Under the pieces are notes generated by a model. The model was not told where the DNA came from. It ran no database searches and saw nothing but the letters and a program-made list of their open reading frames with translations. Both the position numbers and the translations under genes were made by a program. A stretch of DNA of 64,000 bases. It comes from Pseudomonas sp. TH31 (lineage in GTDB: Bacteria > Pseudomonadota > Gammaproteobacteria > Pseudomonadales > Pseudomonadaceae). The stretch is from positions 372,001-436,000 of the forward strand of contig NZ_JAEKEZ010000010.1 of assembly GCF_016650815.1 (NCBI RefSeq). Reading direction: 5' to 3'. Shown in pieces: positions 23,085-33,966 of the stretch; the stretch's first letter is position 1; each line of letters begins with the position of its first letter.

Positions 23085-23458
23085 CGGCCGTGCGTCGCTT
23101 TTGTGCTGCGGCATTTTATTGCCGCGGCATGCTTCAACCGCTGTAACTCCTGCCCTTTCAAGTCAAACAAATGCCGCCGAACCGCGCGGCACTTTCTCAA
23201 AAGCGTTCTAACCAAATGATTTAGAACTGCTTTTATCCGAATGAACCGAATGGCACGACTTTCGCTCTAATTTTGTTCAGACACGCAGTGTGAAAGCAGT
23301 TGGCAGCGGCGCCTGAGTCGTAGGTTACTAATCTTCGACAAAGCGGACTAGACTCGTACCAAATGTCCTACGGGACTGATGGACCAGTATGACGCGCAGC
23401 CCAAAGCCGCTCTCACCCAGCCTGTAAGACAGCCTTACTGCTTAGGGGCTCACGCCAT
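23085..23458. other. Leader region of the diguanylate cyclase gene, 374 bases
   Basis: No gene is supported. The region holds a small GC hairpin after yciK (23108-23125, GCGGCA stem, no T tract), a 7-base inverted repeat GTTCTAA / TTAGAAC near 23206-23228, and a sigma-54-like element at 23251-23266. About 190 bases of leader then precede the next ATG. Confidence 0.6.
23251..23266 (+). promoter_or_regulatory. Candidate sigma-54 promoter
   Basis: The bases TGGCACGACTTTCGCT fit the sigma-54 pattern: GG and GC doublets with exactly 10 bases between them, a full TGGCACG at -24 and one mismatch at -12 (TCGC for TTGC). The diguanylate cyclase ATG is 193 bases downstream. The match is a motif call only. 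Confidence 0.4.
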
Positions 23459-24385
23459 ATGAAATCACCTTCCCAGACCAACGCAATTGACTTCGATAGC
23501 GCCAAATTGCAACGCCTGGGCTTTGGTCAGCAGCCTCCTCTTCTGGAACGGCCGGTCAGTCTTGCGCAATTGCGTCAGCAACTGAGCCTGAAGCTGCAAA
23601 CCAGTCTTGAGCCGCAACGCATTCTGGGGCTCTTTTTTCGTGAAATTCAGCGTCTGGTACCGCTCGATGCCCTGAGCTATCAGCACCAGGCCAGTGACTT
23701 GCGGCTGGAGTTTGGTCTTCGCGGTCATCATTCGGTCAGCTACAACCTGAGCCATGAAGGTGAACATCTGGGTGAACTGGTGTTCCGCCGCAATCAGCGT
23801 TTCAGCGAGCAGGAACTGGGCAACCTGGAGTCGCTGCTGTCTGCGCTGCTCTATCCGATGCGTAACGCCCTGCTCTACCGCGCAGCAACCCAAAGTGCCT
23901 TGCGTGACCCGCTCACCGATACCGGCAACCGTGTCGCCATGGACCAGACCCTGCAGCGGGAAATCGACATGTCGCGGCGGCATTTGCAGCCCTTGTCGTT
24001 GCTGATGCTCGATATCGACCACTTCAAACGCGTCAATGACAGCCATGGGCACAGCGCCGGTGATGAAGTGCTCAAAGCGGTTGCCGCCTCGATCAAGGGC
24101 CAATTGCGCAACGTGGACATGGTGTTTCGGTTTGGCGGCGAGGAATTTTTGATTCTGCTGTCCAACACCACTCGGGAAGCGGCGGCCATGGTCGGCGAGC
24201 GTCTGCGGTTTGCCGCCCAGGCTCAGGATTATCACGCCGATGGCCAGTTGATCGCGCTGACCGTTAGCCTGGGTTGTTCGACCCTGCTGCCCGGCGAGTC
24301 CGCCGAGAGCCTGTTGCGCCGAGCCGACAGTGCGCTATACGTGGCCAAGCGCGAGGGGCGCAATCGCCTGGCAATGGCGGGCTGA
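23459..24385 (+). CDS. Diguanylate cyclase (GGDEF domain)
   Basis: A 308-residue protein predicted to make cyclic di-GMP from two GTP. The C-terminal half (about residues 140-305) is a GGDEF domain with an intact active site RFGGEEFLILL and an inhibitory I-site RNVD exactly five residues before it. DPLTDTGNRVAMDQ marks the domain start. The N-terminal 140 residues lack membrane segments and look like a GAF-type sensor (FREIQRLVPLDALSY). So the enzyme is probably active, cytoplasmic and product-inhibited. It may be driven by the sigma-54-like element upstream. Confidence 0.92.
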   Translation: MKSPSQTNAIDFDSAKLQRLGFGQQPPLLERPVSLAQLRQQLSLKLQTSLEPQRILGLFFREIQRLVPLDALSYQHQASDLRLEFGLRGHHSVSYNLSHEGEHLGELVFRRNQRFSEQELGNLESLLSALLYPMRNALLYRAATQSALRDPLTDTGNRVAMDQTLQREIDMSRRHLQPLSLLMLDIDHFKRVNDSHGHSAGDEVLKAVAASIKGQLRNVDMVFRFGGEEFLILLSNTTREAAAMVGERLRFAAQAQDYHADGQLIALTVSLGCSTLLPGESAESLLRRADSALYVAKREGRNRLAMAG

Positions 24386-24401
24386 GCCCGTGAAGGCTCA
24401 T

Positions 24402-24490
24402 GTAGGAGCTGGCGAAGCCTGCGATCTTTTGGCGACCTTGAGACCGCAGAGGATCAAGATCAAAAGATCGCAGCCTGCGGCAGCTCCTAC
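24402..24490. repeat. REP pair (inverted) between two convergent genes
   Basis: Arms start GTAGGAGCTGGCGAAGCCTG and end GGCAGCTCCTAC, with a GATCTTTT inner end and a loop of about 30 bases. It lies between the convergent diguanylate cyclase and TenA-like genes, where it could also help end both transcripts. Confidence 0.85.
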
Positions 24491-24505
24491 AAGGTTTGAT
24501 GACCT

Positions 24506-25300
24506 TTAGCTTTCAGCCAGTGCCATCCGCCCACGAACTACCGGCGCCCGTTCCGCGAGCTCCTGCTGCATACAGCGCTCCAGAAACAGGAACATGTAGT
24601 CGTAGCTCTTGCACACGGCCTGGCGCAATTCCGTTTGCAGTGATTTGCTCGGGCTCATGCCCGCCAGGGTGCAGATGATTTCCAGCGCTTCCCACGGGTG
24701 GGCATCGTCGTACTGGGCGTGCATCTTCAGCCACTTCATGGCCCGCTTGCGATCTTCCTCCGGGAAGGCTGCCGCGTACACGCCACTGGAACAGACCAGC
24801 GCCGACCACTCCCCGGTCGCGCCCTCAATGGCGTAGTTAGTAGCGGCGATGGCCACGATCAGCGAATCCGCTGAACTGGTGTGCCAGCACCAGTGACTCA
24901 ACGCATGAAGCTCAGGGGCAACCTGTTGCGCTTGCAGATCTTCCAGGCTGACACCATGAGCCCGGCTCCAGTGCACCCAGTAATCGGCGTGGTTCAGTTC
25001 GACGCGAATGTTACGCATCAACCAGCGACGCGCCATGTCTTCACCAGGATGGCGGGCAAAGCGGGTTTTAGTCAGGTTTTGTGCCATATACAAAGCGAAC
25101 TGCTCGACTACCGGCCAGCCACCTATCAGGTACTGACGCATCGTCTTGGCGCTGAGTTTGTTATCTCGCATGCGCTGATACAGTTCGTGCTCGACAACCC
25201 GTCGCTTACTCTCGCTGCAATCCTGGATCAGTTGCTGAGCCCAGGCGGGATAACTTGCGGCTTCCATGAGTGGTCCGGTTCGGTTGAATGTGTCGATCAC
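24506..25300 (-). CDS. TenA/PqqC-like heme-oxygenase-fold protein
   Basis: A 264-residue all-helical protein of the TenA/PqqC/CADD superfamily. Possible metal or substrate ligands are in RVELNHADYWVHW, NYAIEGATGEW and HAQYDDAHPWEALE, the pattern of Glu, His and Asp residues used by heme-oxygenase-like enzymes. Many databases label the group a TenA family regulator, but nothing here resembles a DNA-binding domain, so an oxidative or hydrolytic enzyme is more plausible. There is no thiamin gene nearby. It lies just after the GGDEF-EAL gene on the same strand, 46 bases apart, so they could share a transcript. Confidence 0.7.
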   Translation of the reverse strand: MIDTFNRTGPLMEAASYPAWAQQLIQDCSESKRRVVEHELYQRMRDNKLSAKTMRQYLIGGWPVVEQFALYMAQNLTKTRFARHPGEDMARRWLMRNIRVELNHADYWVHWSRAHGVSLEDLQAQQVAPELHALSHWCWHTSSADSLIVAIAATNYAIEGATGEWSALVCSSGVYAAAFPEEDRKRAMKWLKMHAQYDDAHPWEALEIICTLAGMSPSKSLQTELRQAVCKSYDYMFLFLERCMQQELAERAPVVRGRMALAES

Positions 25301-25346
25301 TGTTCGGCTCCTTTTGATTTGTGATTGTAAGGATCAGCAAGAGATT

Positions 25347-27806
25347 TCAACGGAACGTGCCAGGCGCCTTGAATAACAGCGGTTGTGGCCTGGCGGGACG
25401 ACTTTGCAAGCTGTCGCAGGTAAACAGTTGCGGGCGTTCTATGACATACCCTTGAGCGTAATCCACACCGATTTCGAGCAATGCCTGCTCGATCTGGGGT
25501 GTCTCGACAAACTCGGCAATGGTGCGTTTACCCATGACATGGCCGATGTGATTGATCACCTCGACCATAGCGCGGTTAATCGGGTCGTCCAGCATATCCT
25601 TTACGAAACTCCCGTCGATCTTCAAGAAGTCTACAGGTAAATGTTTCAAGTAAGCGAACGAGGACATTCCGGCGCAAAAGTCATCTAGCGAGAAATGGCA
25701 ACCTAAACCTTTGAGTTCATTAATAAATCTGATTGCACTTCCTAAATTCGCAATAGCGCTGGTTTCTGTAATTTCAAAACAAATCATTTCAGGAGGAATA
25801 GCGTAAGTAACAAACTGTTCACGCAGGAAGTCCAGGAACGCCTCATCTCCGATAGTAATGCCTGACAGATTTATCGCACACATGGCCAACGGGCCTTTGC
25901 GCTGTTCGGCAATACATTGGGCAATGATCTTGAATACGTTCTCCACAACCCAGCGGTCCAGAGACGTCATCAGCCCATAACGCTCAGCGGCCGGGATGAA
26001 ACTGTCGGGCAAAATCATCCGCCCGGCCTCGTCATGCAGGCGCAGCAGTATTTCGATATGCCCACCGCCCTGCTCGACATGCCCCAAAGGGGCGATTTCC
26101 TGGGCGTACAGGCAGAACCGGTTTTCTTCCAGCGCCATGTGCAAACGCTGCACCCAGGCCATTTCACCAAAACGCAGGGACAATTCCGAGTCGTCGGCAT
26201 GGTAGACCTGAACCCGGTTGCGACCCTTTTCCTTGGCCATGTAACAGGCCATATCAGCGGCACGCAGCGAGGATTCGAGCGTGGTGGGCGTCTGCGCCAC
26301 ATGGACCAGGCCAATGCTGACGGTGGTCAGGAACGGCCGGCCTTTCCAGACAAAATGCAGGTTTTGCACGGTCTGGCGCAGTACCTCGGCAATTTTCTCC
26401 GCATGCTCCGGTGCGCAGTTCTCCAACAGGATGCCGAACTCGTCGCCCCCCAATCTGGCCAGGGTGTCACCTTCGCGCAAACCGGATTGCAGCAAGGCGC
26501 AGATATGCCGCAGCAGTTCATCGCCTGCCGCATGGCCGCAGGTATCGTTGACCAGTTTGAATTGGTCCAGGTCGAGGAACATCAAGGCATGGCGCCCCGG
26601 CTGCCGTGTCAGGTTGTGCAGCGCCTGCTCCAGGCGGTATTCGAATTCGCGACGGTTGGCCAGCCCGGTCAGGGCGTCGTGGGTGGCCTGCCAGGACAGA
26701 TTGGCGATGTACTGCCGTTCCTGGGTCATGTCATGCAGCACCAGCACCGTGCCGCTGACCTTGCCAGCGTTGCGGATCGGCGCGCCAACCAGGGTCACCG
26801 ACACGGTGCTGCCATCCAGGCGCTGGATCAGTTTGGAATGCTCGCTGCCGCCGCTGAGCTGGCCACTCAAGATGTGCTCGATCAAGGTAAAGCCGTCGGC
26901 CTGGGCGTTTTCGTCCAGCAGATTGAACAGCGCCGCCAAGGGCAACCCGGTGGCTTGCTCGGCTTTCCAGTGAGTCATGGCCTCGGCGGCCGGGTTCATG
27001 TAGGCAATCGCCCCTTCGACATCCGTGGTAATTACGCCATCGCCAATCGACTGCAAGGTGATCTGCGCCCGATCCTTCTCCAACTGCAGGGCTTCGGCGA
27101 ACGCATGCCGCTGCTTGAGCAGTTTGTGGGTACGCAGCAGCGCCAGCACGATCAACCCCAACGCCGTGGCCAGGTTGGTCACCAGCAACAGCCGCAGAAT
27201 CAACCGCGAGCCCTCGCCCAGCGCATCGCTGAATGCCTTGGCGGCCGGGGTTACGCCGTCGTTGATCGCGAAAATCTGATCCTTCCAGCGCTTTATATCG
27301 GCCGCATTGGCCTGATTCTCGACCACGCGTTGGTGCATCTCCCGCGCAACGTCATCAAGTTGCACCAGGTAGCCATCGCCCACAGTCCAGCGATCGATAG
27401 CTTTTTCCAGATAACTGAAATGCCGGAAATTCAGGTACAGCCAGATCAGGCTGGAGACATCGTCCGGGTGATTGCCTCCCTTGAGGATCCCCACCCGTGC
27501 GGCTTCAAGGTCCGGCGGCTGCTTGTCCAGGGCCAGACGCAACTCATGCCCGCCCTGAGGCACGGCAATGGCGTTCTGGTATTTGAGAAAGATCGCCTCG
27601 TCGCGGCTGTCGGCATAGAGGTTGAGGTAATAGATGGCGTCTTTCTGGCCTTTTGACCACAAGCTTTCCCCGGCCACATAGCCGCGGACTGCAGACAGTA
27701 CATAGAGGCTGACACCACCGAGCAACGCTTGAAACAGCACGACGGCGATAAACGGCCAGACAATGCCCAACAACCGTGGCGTTCCGAGAGTCCGTTTTGG
27801 CTTCAT
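25347..27806 (-). CDS. Membrane GGDEF-EAL cyclic di-GMP protein with PAS domain
   Basis: An 819-residue bifunctional-type protein. A membrane helix at about residues 12-36, a periplasmic sensor of about 175 residues and a second helix (LVTNLATALGLIVLALL) form the input. A PAS domain (about 250-370), a GGDEF domain with intact LGGDEFGILL and I-site REGD, and an EAL domain follow. In the EAL part EILLR, NLSG, EITETSAI, DDFCAGMSSFAYL and LKIDGSFVKD are present, so phosphodiesterase residues look complete. Both activities are possible. It sits opposite a lone diguanylate cyclase, giving two c-di-GMP enzymes within 4.4 kb. Confidence 0.93.
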   Translation of the reverse strand: MKPKRTLGTPRLLGIVWPFIAVVLFQALLGGVSLYVLSAVRGYVAGESLWSKGQKDAIYYLNLYADSRDEAIFLKYQNAIAVPQGGHELRLALDKQPPDLEAARVGILKGGNHPDDVSSLIWLYLNFRHFSYLEKAIDRWTVGDGYLVQLDDVAREMHQRVVENQANAADIKRWKDQIFAINDGVTPAAKAFSDALGEGSRLILRLLLVTNLATALGLIVLALLRTHKLLKQRHAFAEALQLEKDRAQITLQSIGDGVITTDVEGAIAYMNPAAEAMTHWKAEQATGLPLAALFNLLDENAQADGFTLIEHILSGQLSGGSEHSKLIQRLDGSTVSVTLVGAPIRNAGKVSGTVLVLHDMTQERQYIANLSWQATHDALTGLANRREFEYRLEQALHNLTRQPGRHALMFLDLDQFKLVNDTCGHAAGDELLRHICALLQSGLREGDTLARLGGDEFGILLENCAPEHAEKIAEVLRQTVQNLHFVWKGRPFLTTVSIGLVHVAQTPTTLESSLRAADMACYMAKEKGRNRVQVYHADDSELSLRFGEMAWVQRLHMALEENRFCLYAQEIAPLGHVEQGGGHIEILLRLHDEAGRMILPDSFIPAAERYGLMTSLDRWVVENVFKIIAQCIAEQRKGPLAMCAINLSGITIGDEAFLDFLREQFVTYAIPPEMICFEITETSAIANLGSAIRFINELKGLGCHFSLDDFCAGMSSFAYLKHLPVDFLKIDGSFVKDMLDDPINRAMVEVINHIGHVMGKRTIAEFVETPQIEQALLEIGVDYAQGYVIERPQLFTCDSLQSRPARPQPLLFKAPGTFR

Positions 27807-27919
27807 GAGGTCCCTTGCATAGGTACTGCCTGATCGTCATCCAGATTCGACCGCTCCCGCAAGACTAGGAGGCGTTCCCTCTCCCCGCAAGGGGCAAGAC
27901 GTGTGCCGGTGTAAATGAC

Positions 27920-29737
27920 CTATAACTGCTGCAAATGCCCGTAAAGTTTGGCGTATAACCCACCCTCGGCAATCAGTTGCTGATGGTCGCCATCCTCGGC
28001 TATGCGCCCGCCATCGAACACCAGCACGCGATCGGCCTGCTTCACGGCTGACAGCCGATGGGCAATGATCAATGTAGTGCGTTCACTGAGGAATCGCGTC
28101 AGCGCTTCATGCAGGTTGTATTCGGTGGCGGCATCCAGCGCCGAGGTGGCCTCGTCGAGGATCACCACTTTGGGCTGGGCCAGCACCATCCGCGCAATCG
28201 CCAGGCGTTGGCGCTGACCGCCAGACAGGCGCACGCCGGAACGCCCGACAATGCTGTCCAGGCCTTGGGGCAATGCGCGAACAGTCGCGTCGAGCTGGGC
28301 GATTTCCAGAGCCTGCCAGCACGCCTCGTCGCTGCGTTCGCGACCCATGGTCAGGTTGGCCCGAACCGTGTCGTTAAACAACGCCGGATGCTGCAGCACT
28401 ACCGCGACATTCTCTCGTACGGTCTCCAGGCCAATCTCCTGCTGGGTCGAGCCGCCGAAGCGGATCGTCCCTGCCAGCGGCGAGTACAAGCCCAGCAGCA
28501 ATTGCACCAGGGTGCTTTTACCGCCGCCACTGGCGCCGACAATCGCGACTTTTTCACCCGCAGCGATGGTCAGGTTCATCTGATCCAGCACCAACTCATC
28601 GCCGTAGCTGAAACTCAAGCCCTGAACCTCGATGCCCACCGTATCGCGCCCCTGGAACGGATCGACGCCGCCCGGGTATTGCGGCTCATCGGCTCGGGCC
28701 AGCAACTCGTTGATCCGTGACAGCGCACCACCGGCGGCGTAGTAGGCATATTGCAGGTTCAGCAATTGCTCCACCGGTCCGATCATGAACCACAGGTAGC
28801 TGAACACCGCGAGCATCTGGCCGATGGACAGGTCGGAGAACAGCACAGTGAGCATCGCCGCCGCGCGGAAAATATCGATACCAAACTGGAACAGCAAGCC
28901 GCTGGCGCGGTTCGATGCATCGGTTTTCCATTGGGAATTTACCGCGTAATCGCGTACTTCCCGGGCGCGCAGGCCGAGTCGTCCGAGGAAGAAGCCCTGA
29001 CGATTGCCCGCGCGCACTTCCTGAATCGAATCAAGGGTTTCAGTCAACGCCTGGGTGAAGCGCGAGGTGCTGTCGTTCTCCAGCTTCTTCAGGTGCTTGA
29101 CCCGCTTGCCCAGTTGCACCGTGGCGTAAATCACCAGCGGGTTGAACAGCATGATCAACAGCGCCAGTTTCCAGTGCATCCAGAACAGAATGCTCGCGGT
29201 GCCGACCAGGGTCAGCATCGCCACGAGGAAACGACTGAGGGTTTCGCCGACAAATTTGTCGAGGGTGTCCAGGTCGGTGACCAGGTGCGTGGTCACCGTG
29301 CCGCTGCCCAGGCTTTCGTATTCGCCCAGGGAAATACGCTTGAGCCGTTCGATCAGTCGCACGCGGATCCGATACACGATGTCCTTGGCCAGACCTGCAA
29401 ACAACTTCGCCTGCACCACGTTGAAGGCCAGGGCACCACAACGCAGAGTAAAGGTCACCAGCAGCATCAGCCCAATGTAGCCAGCGGCTTTCTGCCAGGC
29501 ATCGGGCAGTGCGTGGTTCATGATCTTCAGGGCCGAGTCGCCGTGCCCCAGCAACACTTCGTCCACCAGCAACGGCAAAAGCAGAGGAATCGGCACACTG
29601 CACAGGGTCGCCAGAACGGCGACGCCGTTGGCGATCCACAGGGATTTCTTGTGATGCAGGGCCAGTCGACGGATTTGCGCCCAGCTCAGTCGATCGAGGC
29701 GCGGTGGAGTTGGGGCGTCATCGGGCAGGTCATGCAC
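27920..29737 (-). CDS. ABC transporter, fused permease and ATPase (MsbA-like exporter)
   Basis: A 605-residue half-transporter expected to act as a homodimer in the inner membrane. Residues about 20-330 hold six membrane helices of the type 1 exporter fold. The ATPase has Walker A VGASGGGKSTLVQLL, the signature VRLSGGQRQRLAIARM, Walker B VVILDEATSALD and the switch His in IIAHRLSAV. I take a GTG start at 29737 because it overlaps the stop of the DsbA-family gene by 8 bases (GTGCATGA) and removes a non-homologous 15-residue extension. The substrate is unknown; the group includes lipid and multidrug exporters. Confidence 0.9.
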   Translation of the reverse strand: MHDLPDDAPTPPRLDRLSWAQIRRLALHHKKSLWIANGVAVLATLCSVPIPLLLPLLVDEVLLGHGDSALKIMNHALPDAWQKAAGYIGLMLLVTFTLRCGALAFNVVQAKLFAGLAKDIVYRIRVRLIERLKRISLGEYESLGSGTVTTHLVTDLDTLDKFVGETLSRFLVAMLTLVGTASILFWMHWKLALLIMLFNPLVIYATVQLGKRVKHLKKLENDSTSRFTQALTETLDSIQEVRAGNRQGFFLGRLGLRAREVRDYAVNSQWKTDASNRASGLLFQFGIDIFRAAAMLTVLFSDLSIGQMLAVFSYLWFMIGPVEQLLNLQYAYYAAGGALSRINELLARADEPQYPGGVDPFQGRDTVGIEVQGLSFSYGDELVLDQMNLTIAAGEKVAIVGASGGGKSTLVQLLLGLYSPLAGTIRFGGSTQQEIGLETVRENVAVVLQHPALFNDTVRANLTMGRERSDEACWQALEIAQLDATVRALPQGLDSIVGRSGVRLSGGQRQRLAIARMVLAQPKVVILDEATSALDAATEYNLHEALTRFLSERTTLIIAHRLSAVKQADRVLVFDGGRIAEDGDHQQLIAEGGLYAKLYGHLQQL

Positions 29738-30365
29738 AGGCAGCGCGCTCCAGCCAGCGGCCGAGCAGCGGTGACAGGACACTCAGCGGCTGATAGCCGT
29801 TGGTCAATAACGCCAGTTGACCATCACGTTCGGCCAGCAAGGTCGGGAACCCGGCAATACCGAGGTCCTGAACCCAAGTGAAATCGGCCGCGGTGGCGGC
29901 GTGTTGGTCGGCGCGGTCGAACGCGGCGGCGAACTCGATACGCGGCACACCGGCCTGCTCCGCCAACTCCACCAGCACGCTGGCATGAGTAACGTCGCGA
30001 CCTTCAGCGTAAAACGCGTGTTGAATCAGCCCCAGCAGCGTCCAGGCGCAATCCGGCGCCAGGCTGCGCGCCGTCACCAAGGCCCGGCAAGCAGGCTCGG
30101 TGTCGTAGACAAAACCGTCAGGCAGCGCGCCGTCGAGCTTGAACGGTTGGCCGGTAGCCTCGGTGACCGCCTGCCAGTGCTCAAGGATGTAGCGCCGGGT
30201 GGTCGGTTCCAGAGCCGCGCCACTGCCGGTGCGCAAGCCGCCTACAACCAGATGCAGCTCCACTCCCGCCGCCTGCGCCTGCTCGACCAGCGCTTTGGCC
30301 ACCGGTGCAAAGCCCCAGCACCAGGAACACATCGGGTCCATCACGTAGAGCAGGCGGGCAGACAT
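29730..30365 (-). CDS. DsbA-family thiol oxidoreductase (FrnE/DsbA-like)
   Basis: A 211-residue thioredoxin-fold protein with the redox motif CSWC at residues 13-16 (MDPMCSWCWGF) and a cis-proline region GIAGFPTLL. No signal peptide is present, so it should work in the cytoplasm, like FrnE-type proteins, rather than in periplasmic disulfide formation. It is placed 4 bases after trhO and overlaps the ABC transporter gene by 8 bases, so the three form a compact operon. The partner protein is unknown. Confidence 0.85.
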   Translation of the reverse strand: MSARLLYVMDPMCSWCWGFAPVAKALVEQAQAAGVELHLVVGGLRTGSGAALEPTTRRYILEHWQAVTEATGQPFKLDGALPDGFVYDTEPACRALVTARSLAPDCAWTLLGLIQHAFYAEGRDVTHASVLVELAEQAGVPRIEFAAAFDRADQHAATAADFTWVQDLGIAGFPTLLAERDGQLALLTNGYQPLSVLSPLLGRWLERAACA

Positions 30366-30369
30366 GGAT

Positions 30370-31311
30370 TCAAGCCTCGGAAGGTGATTGCTTGTAGTTG
30401 TAACCGATCGGGTGCGGCAGGTTGCGCGCCTTGGCCAGTTCGATCTGCTTCTGCCGGTCGATGGCGCTGCGACGGGTTTTCTCGCTCAGCTTATCCCAGC
30501 AATGCGGGCAACTGATGCCGGCCAAGTAGTGCTCGGATGCGCGGTCGGAGGCGCTGATCGGTGTACGACAGGCATGGCATTGATCGTAGTCGCCTTCGCT
30601 CAGGTCATGGCGCACGGTCACGCGGTTATCGAATACAAAGCAGTCGCCCTGCCATTTGGTTTCTTCCTGCGGCACCTCTTCGAGGTACTTCAGGATGCCG
30701 CCCTTGAGGTGATAGACCTCGTCGAAGCCCTGGTTGAGCATGTAGCTCGAAGCCTTCTCGCAACGAATACCACCGGTGCAGAACATCGCGACTTTCTTGT
30801 GCACGGCCGGGTCGAAGTGTTCCTTGATGTAGTCGGGGAATTCGCGAAAACTGGTGGTTTTCGGATCGATGGCGCCTTCAAAGGTGCCTATCGCGACTTC
30901 GTAGTCGTTGCGGGTGTCGATCAACAGGACTTGCGGATCGCTGATCAGCGCGTTCCAGTTAGCTGGATCGACGTAGGTGCCGACCTTTTTGTTCGGGTCC
31001 ACGCCTTCGACGCCGAGGGTGACGATTTCCTTCTTGAGTTTAACTTTGGTGCGGTAGAACGGCTGGTCGTCGCAGTACGATTCTTTGTGATCGATATCGT
31101 CCATGCGCGGGTCGTTCTTGAGCCAGGCCATCAGCCCGTCGATGCCTTCGCGGCTGCCGGATACGGTGCCGTTGATGCCTTCTTCGGCGATCAGCAGCGT
31201 GCCTTTGACGCCGTTGTCGACCATCGCTTGCAGCAATGGCTCGCGCAGCTCAACGTAGTTTTCCAGGGTGACGAACTTATAAAGTGCCGCCACGACAATC
31301 TGTTGTGTCAT
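30370..31311 (-). CDS. trhO: tRNA uridine(34) hydroxylase TrhO (rhodanese family)
   Basis: TrhO, formerly YceA, uses oxygen to hydroxylate uridine 34 of certain tRNAs. The 313-residue protein has an N-terminal ferredoxin-like part (about 1-100), a rhodanese domain with the active-site cysteine in [16 protein letters not shown], and a C-terminal Cys cluster ([15 protein letters not shown]) that probably binds zinc. The length is typical. GGAG lies shortly before the ATG. It is the first gene of the operon with the DsbA-family and ABC genes. Confidence 0.95.
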   Translation of the reverse strand: MTQQIVVAALYKFVTLENYVELREPLLQAMVDNGVKGTLLIAEEGINGTVSGSREGIDGLMAWLKNDPRMDDIDHKESYCDDQPFYRTKVKLKKEIVTLGVEGVDPNKKVGTYVDPANWNALISDPQVLLIDTRNDYEVAIGTFEGAIDPKTTSFREFPDYIKEHFDPAVHKKVAMFCTGGIRCEKASSYMLNQGFDEVYHLKGGILKYLEEVPQEETKWQGDCFVFDNRVTVRHDLSEGDYDQCHACRTPISASDRASEHYLAGISCPHCWDKLSEKTRRSAIDRQKQIELAKARNLPHPIGYNYKQSPSEA

Positions 31312-31358
31312 GGGTGATTCTCCAGGTGGCTACCCTCGTAAGGGGTGAACCGGATGCG

Positions 31359-31386
31359 AAAAAAACGCGCCGGGTAAGCGGCGCGT
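31359..31386 (-). terminator. Rho-independent terminator after bolA
   Basis: A perfect 8-base stem ACGCGCCG / CGGCGCGT has a 6-base loop and a run of seven T on the minus strand. It isolates the bolA/DUF2059 transcript from trhO. Confidence 0.9.
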
Positions 31387-31428
31387 TGCGGATTCTAGCA
31401 AAAACAGCTGCCGATGGCTGCTGACCTG

Positions 31429-31509
31429 AAAGATCGCAGCCTTCGGCAGCTCCTACAAAAGCCCAGCCTTGCGCAACCCCGTAGGAGCTGCCGAAGGCTG
31501 CGATCTTTT
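31429..31509. repeat. REP pair, head-to-head, after bolA
   Basis: Arms AAAGATCGCAGCCTTCGGCA...CTCCTAC (31429-31456) and its inverse GTAGGAGCTGCCGAAGGCTG...TCTTT (31481-31509) face in the order opposite to most pairs in the window, with the GTAGGAG ends inside. Both are the CCGAAGG subtype. Confidence 0.85.
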
Positions 31510-31513
31510 GATT

Positions 31514-31813
31514 TTAATGATTGCTACCGCCAGCACAGGTTGGCGAGGCCGGGGCCGCGTCGATCTGTGCCCATTCTTCAGGCGTGTAGGTATGCAGCGC
31601 CAACGCATGAAACTCACCCATCAGCTCACCCAGAGTGCCGTAGACCTTCTGGTGGCGCTTGACGCGATTGAGACCTTCAAACTGCTGGCTGACCACCACG
31701 GCCTTGAAGTGGGTTTGCAACCCACGGCTGTGCATGTGGCTTTCATCCAGCACTTGCAGGTGCTCGGGCTGCAACAGCCCCAGCGTCGACTCGATGCGTT
31801 GTTGCATGGTCAT
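31514..31813 (-). CDS. BolA family protein
   Basis: A 99-residue BolA-fold protein. It shows ESHMHSRGLQTHFKAVVV, GLNRVKRHQKVYGTLGEL and the conserved C-terminal HALALHTYTPEEW. BolA proteins bind monothiol glutaredoxins and iron-sulfur clusters, or act as regulators of cell shape genes; the histidine in VKRHQ is the usual ligand position. It starts 12 bases after the DUF2059 gene, with a GGAG ribosome site, and is followed by a REP pair and a terminator. Confidence 0.92.
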   Translation of the reverse strand: MTMQQRIESTLGLLQPEHLQVLDESHMHSRGLQTHFKAVVVSQQFEGLNRVKRHQKVYGTLGELMGEFHALALHTYTPEEWAQIDAAPASPTCAGGSNH

Positions 31814-31825
31814 ACCGAACTCCGC

Positions 31826-32353
31826 TTAAGGCTTTTTCTTGACAGCTGGAGCAGCGGCGCCTTTAGGCACCAGCTCGTTGGTCATGTCATCCAGCAGTTT
31901 GTTGACTACAGGCACTGCGCTTTCGAGCTTGGCTTGAGTCATCTGGGCCGATTGCTGAGTCAGCTGCGGCATTTTTTCCAGGACTTTTTTACCCAGTGGC
32001 GACTGGTAGAACGCAACCAGATCTTTCAGCTCGGATTCGCTGAAGTTGGTGGTGTAGAGCTTGACCATGTCCGGCTTCAGCTTGTTCCAGCCAATGGCTG
32101 CGTCCAGCGCGGCGTTGGCCTTGGCCTGGTAGGTATCCAGCAGGGCTTTTTTCGATTCAGGGGCTTTGGTTTGCTCAAAGCGCTGAGCGAACATTTGCTG
32201 CACTTGCATGTACACCGGAGTGCCCAATTTGTCAGCGTGCGCCAGGGTCAGGAAAGCTTCGGCACTGGCGTTGTGGCTGGCGGTATCGGCAAAAACCTGG
32301 CCGCTGGCGCAAACCAGTGCAACCGCGGTACAGATGGCACGAAGACGAGTCAT
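31826..32353 (-). CDS. DUF2059 exported protein
   Basis: A 175-residue protein with a signal peptide (MTRLRAICTAVALVCASGQVFA) and a helical DUF2059 region marked by AIGWNKLKPDMVKLYTTNFS and LKDLVAFYQSPLGKKV, usual for this family. It should be periplasmic. Its function is unknown. I chose the ATG at 32353, where the signal peptide starts, rather than the frame to 32407. It is probably co-transcribed with bolA. Confidence 0.85.
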   Translation of the reverse strand: MTRLRAICTAVALVCASGQVFADTASHNASAEAFLTLAHADKLGTPVYMQVQQMFAQRFEQTKAPESKKALLDTYQAKANAALDAAIGWNKLKPDMVKLYTTNFSESELKDLVAFYQSPLGKKVLEKMPQLTQQSAQMTQAKLESAVPVVNKLLDDMTNELVPKGAAAPAVKKKP

Positions 32354-32545
32354 CGAGTTTCCTTTTCTAGCAGGCGAGGTAAAACCCCAAGGGCGACCAT
32401 TCTGCACCTAAAAAACCTCATGGCTCAACCCCCACCCCTTATGGGGCTTGATTTCCAAGGCTCAGTGGTCAAAAAACAGACTGATGGAACCACAGCTGCC
32501 GAACACGGCCTAAACTGCGCAATCAGACCTACAGGAGTGTGACCG

Positions 32546-33940
<1,395 letters not shown>

Positions 33941-33966
33941 TATTGGCGGTGACTGTCGGTCCGACA

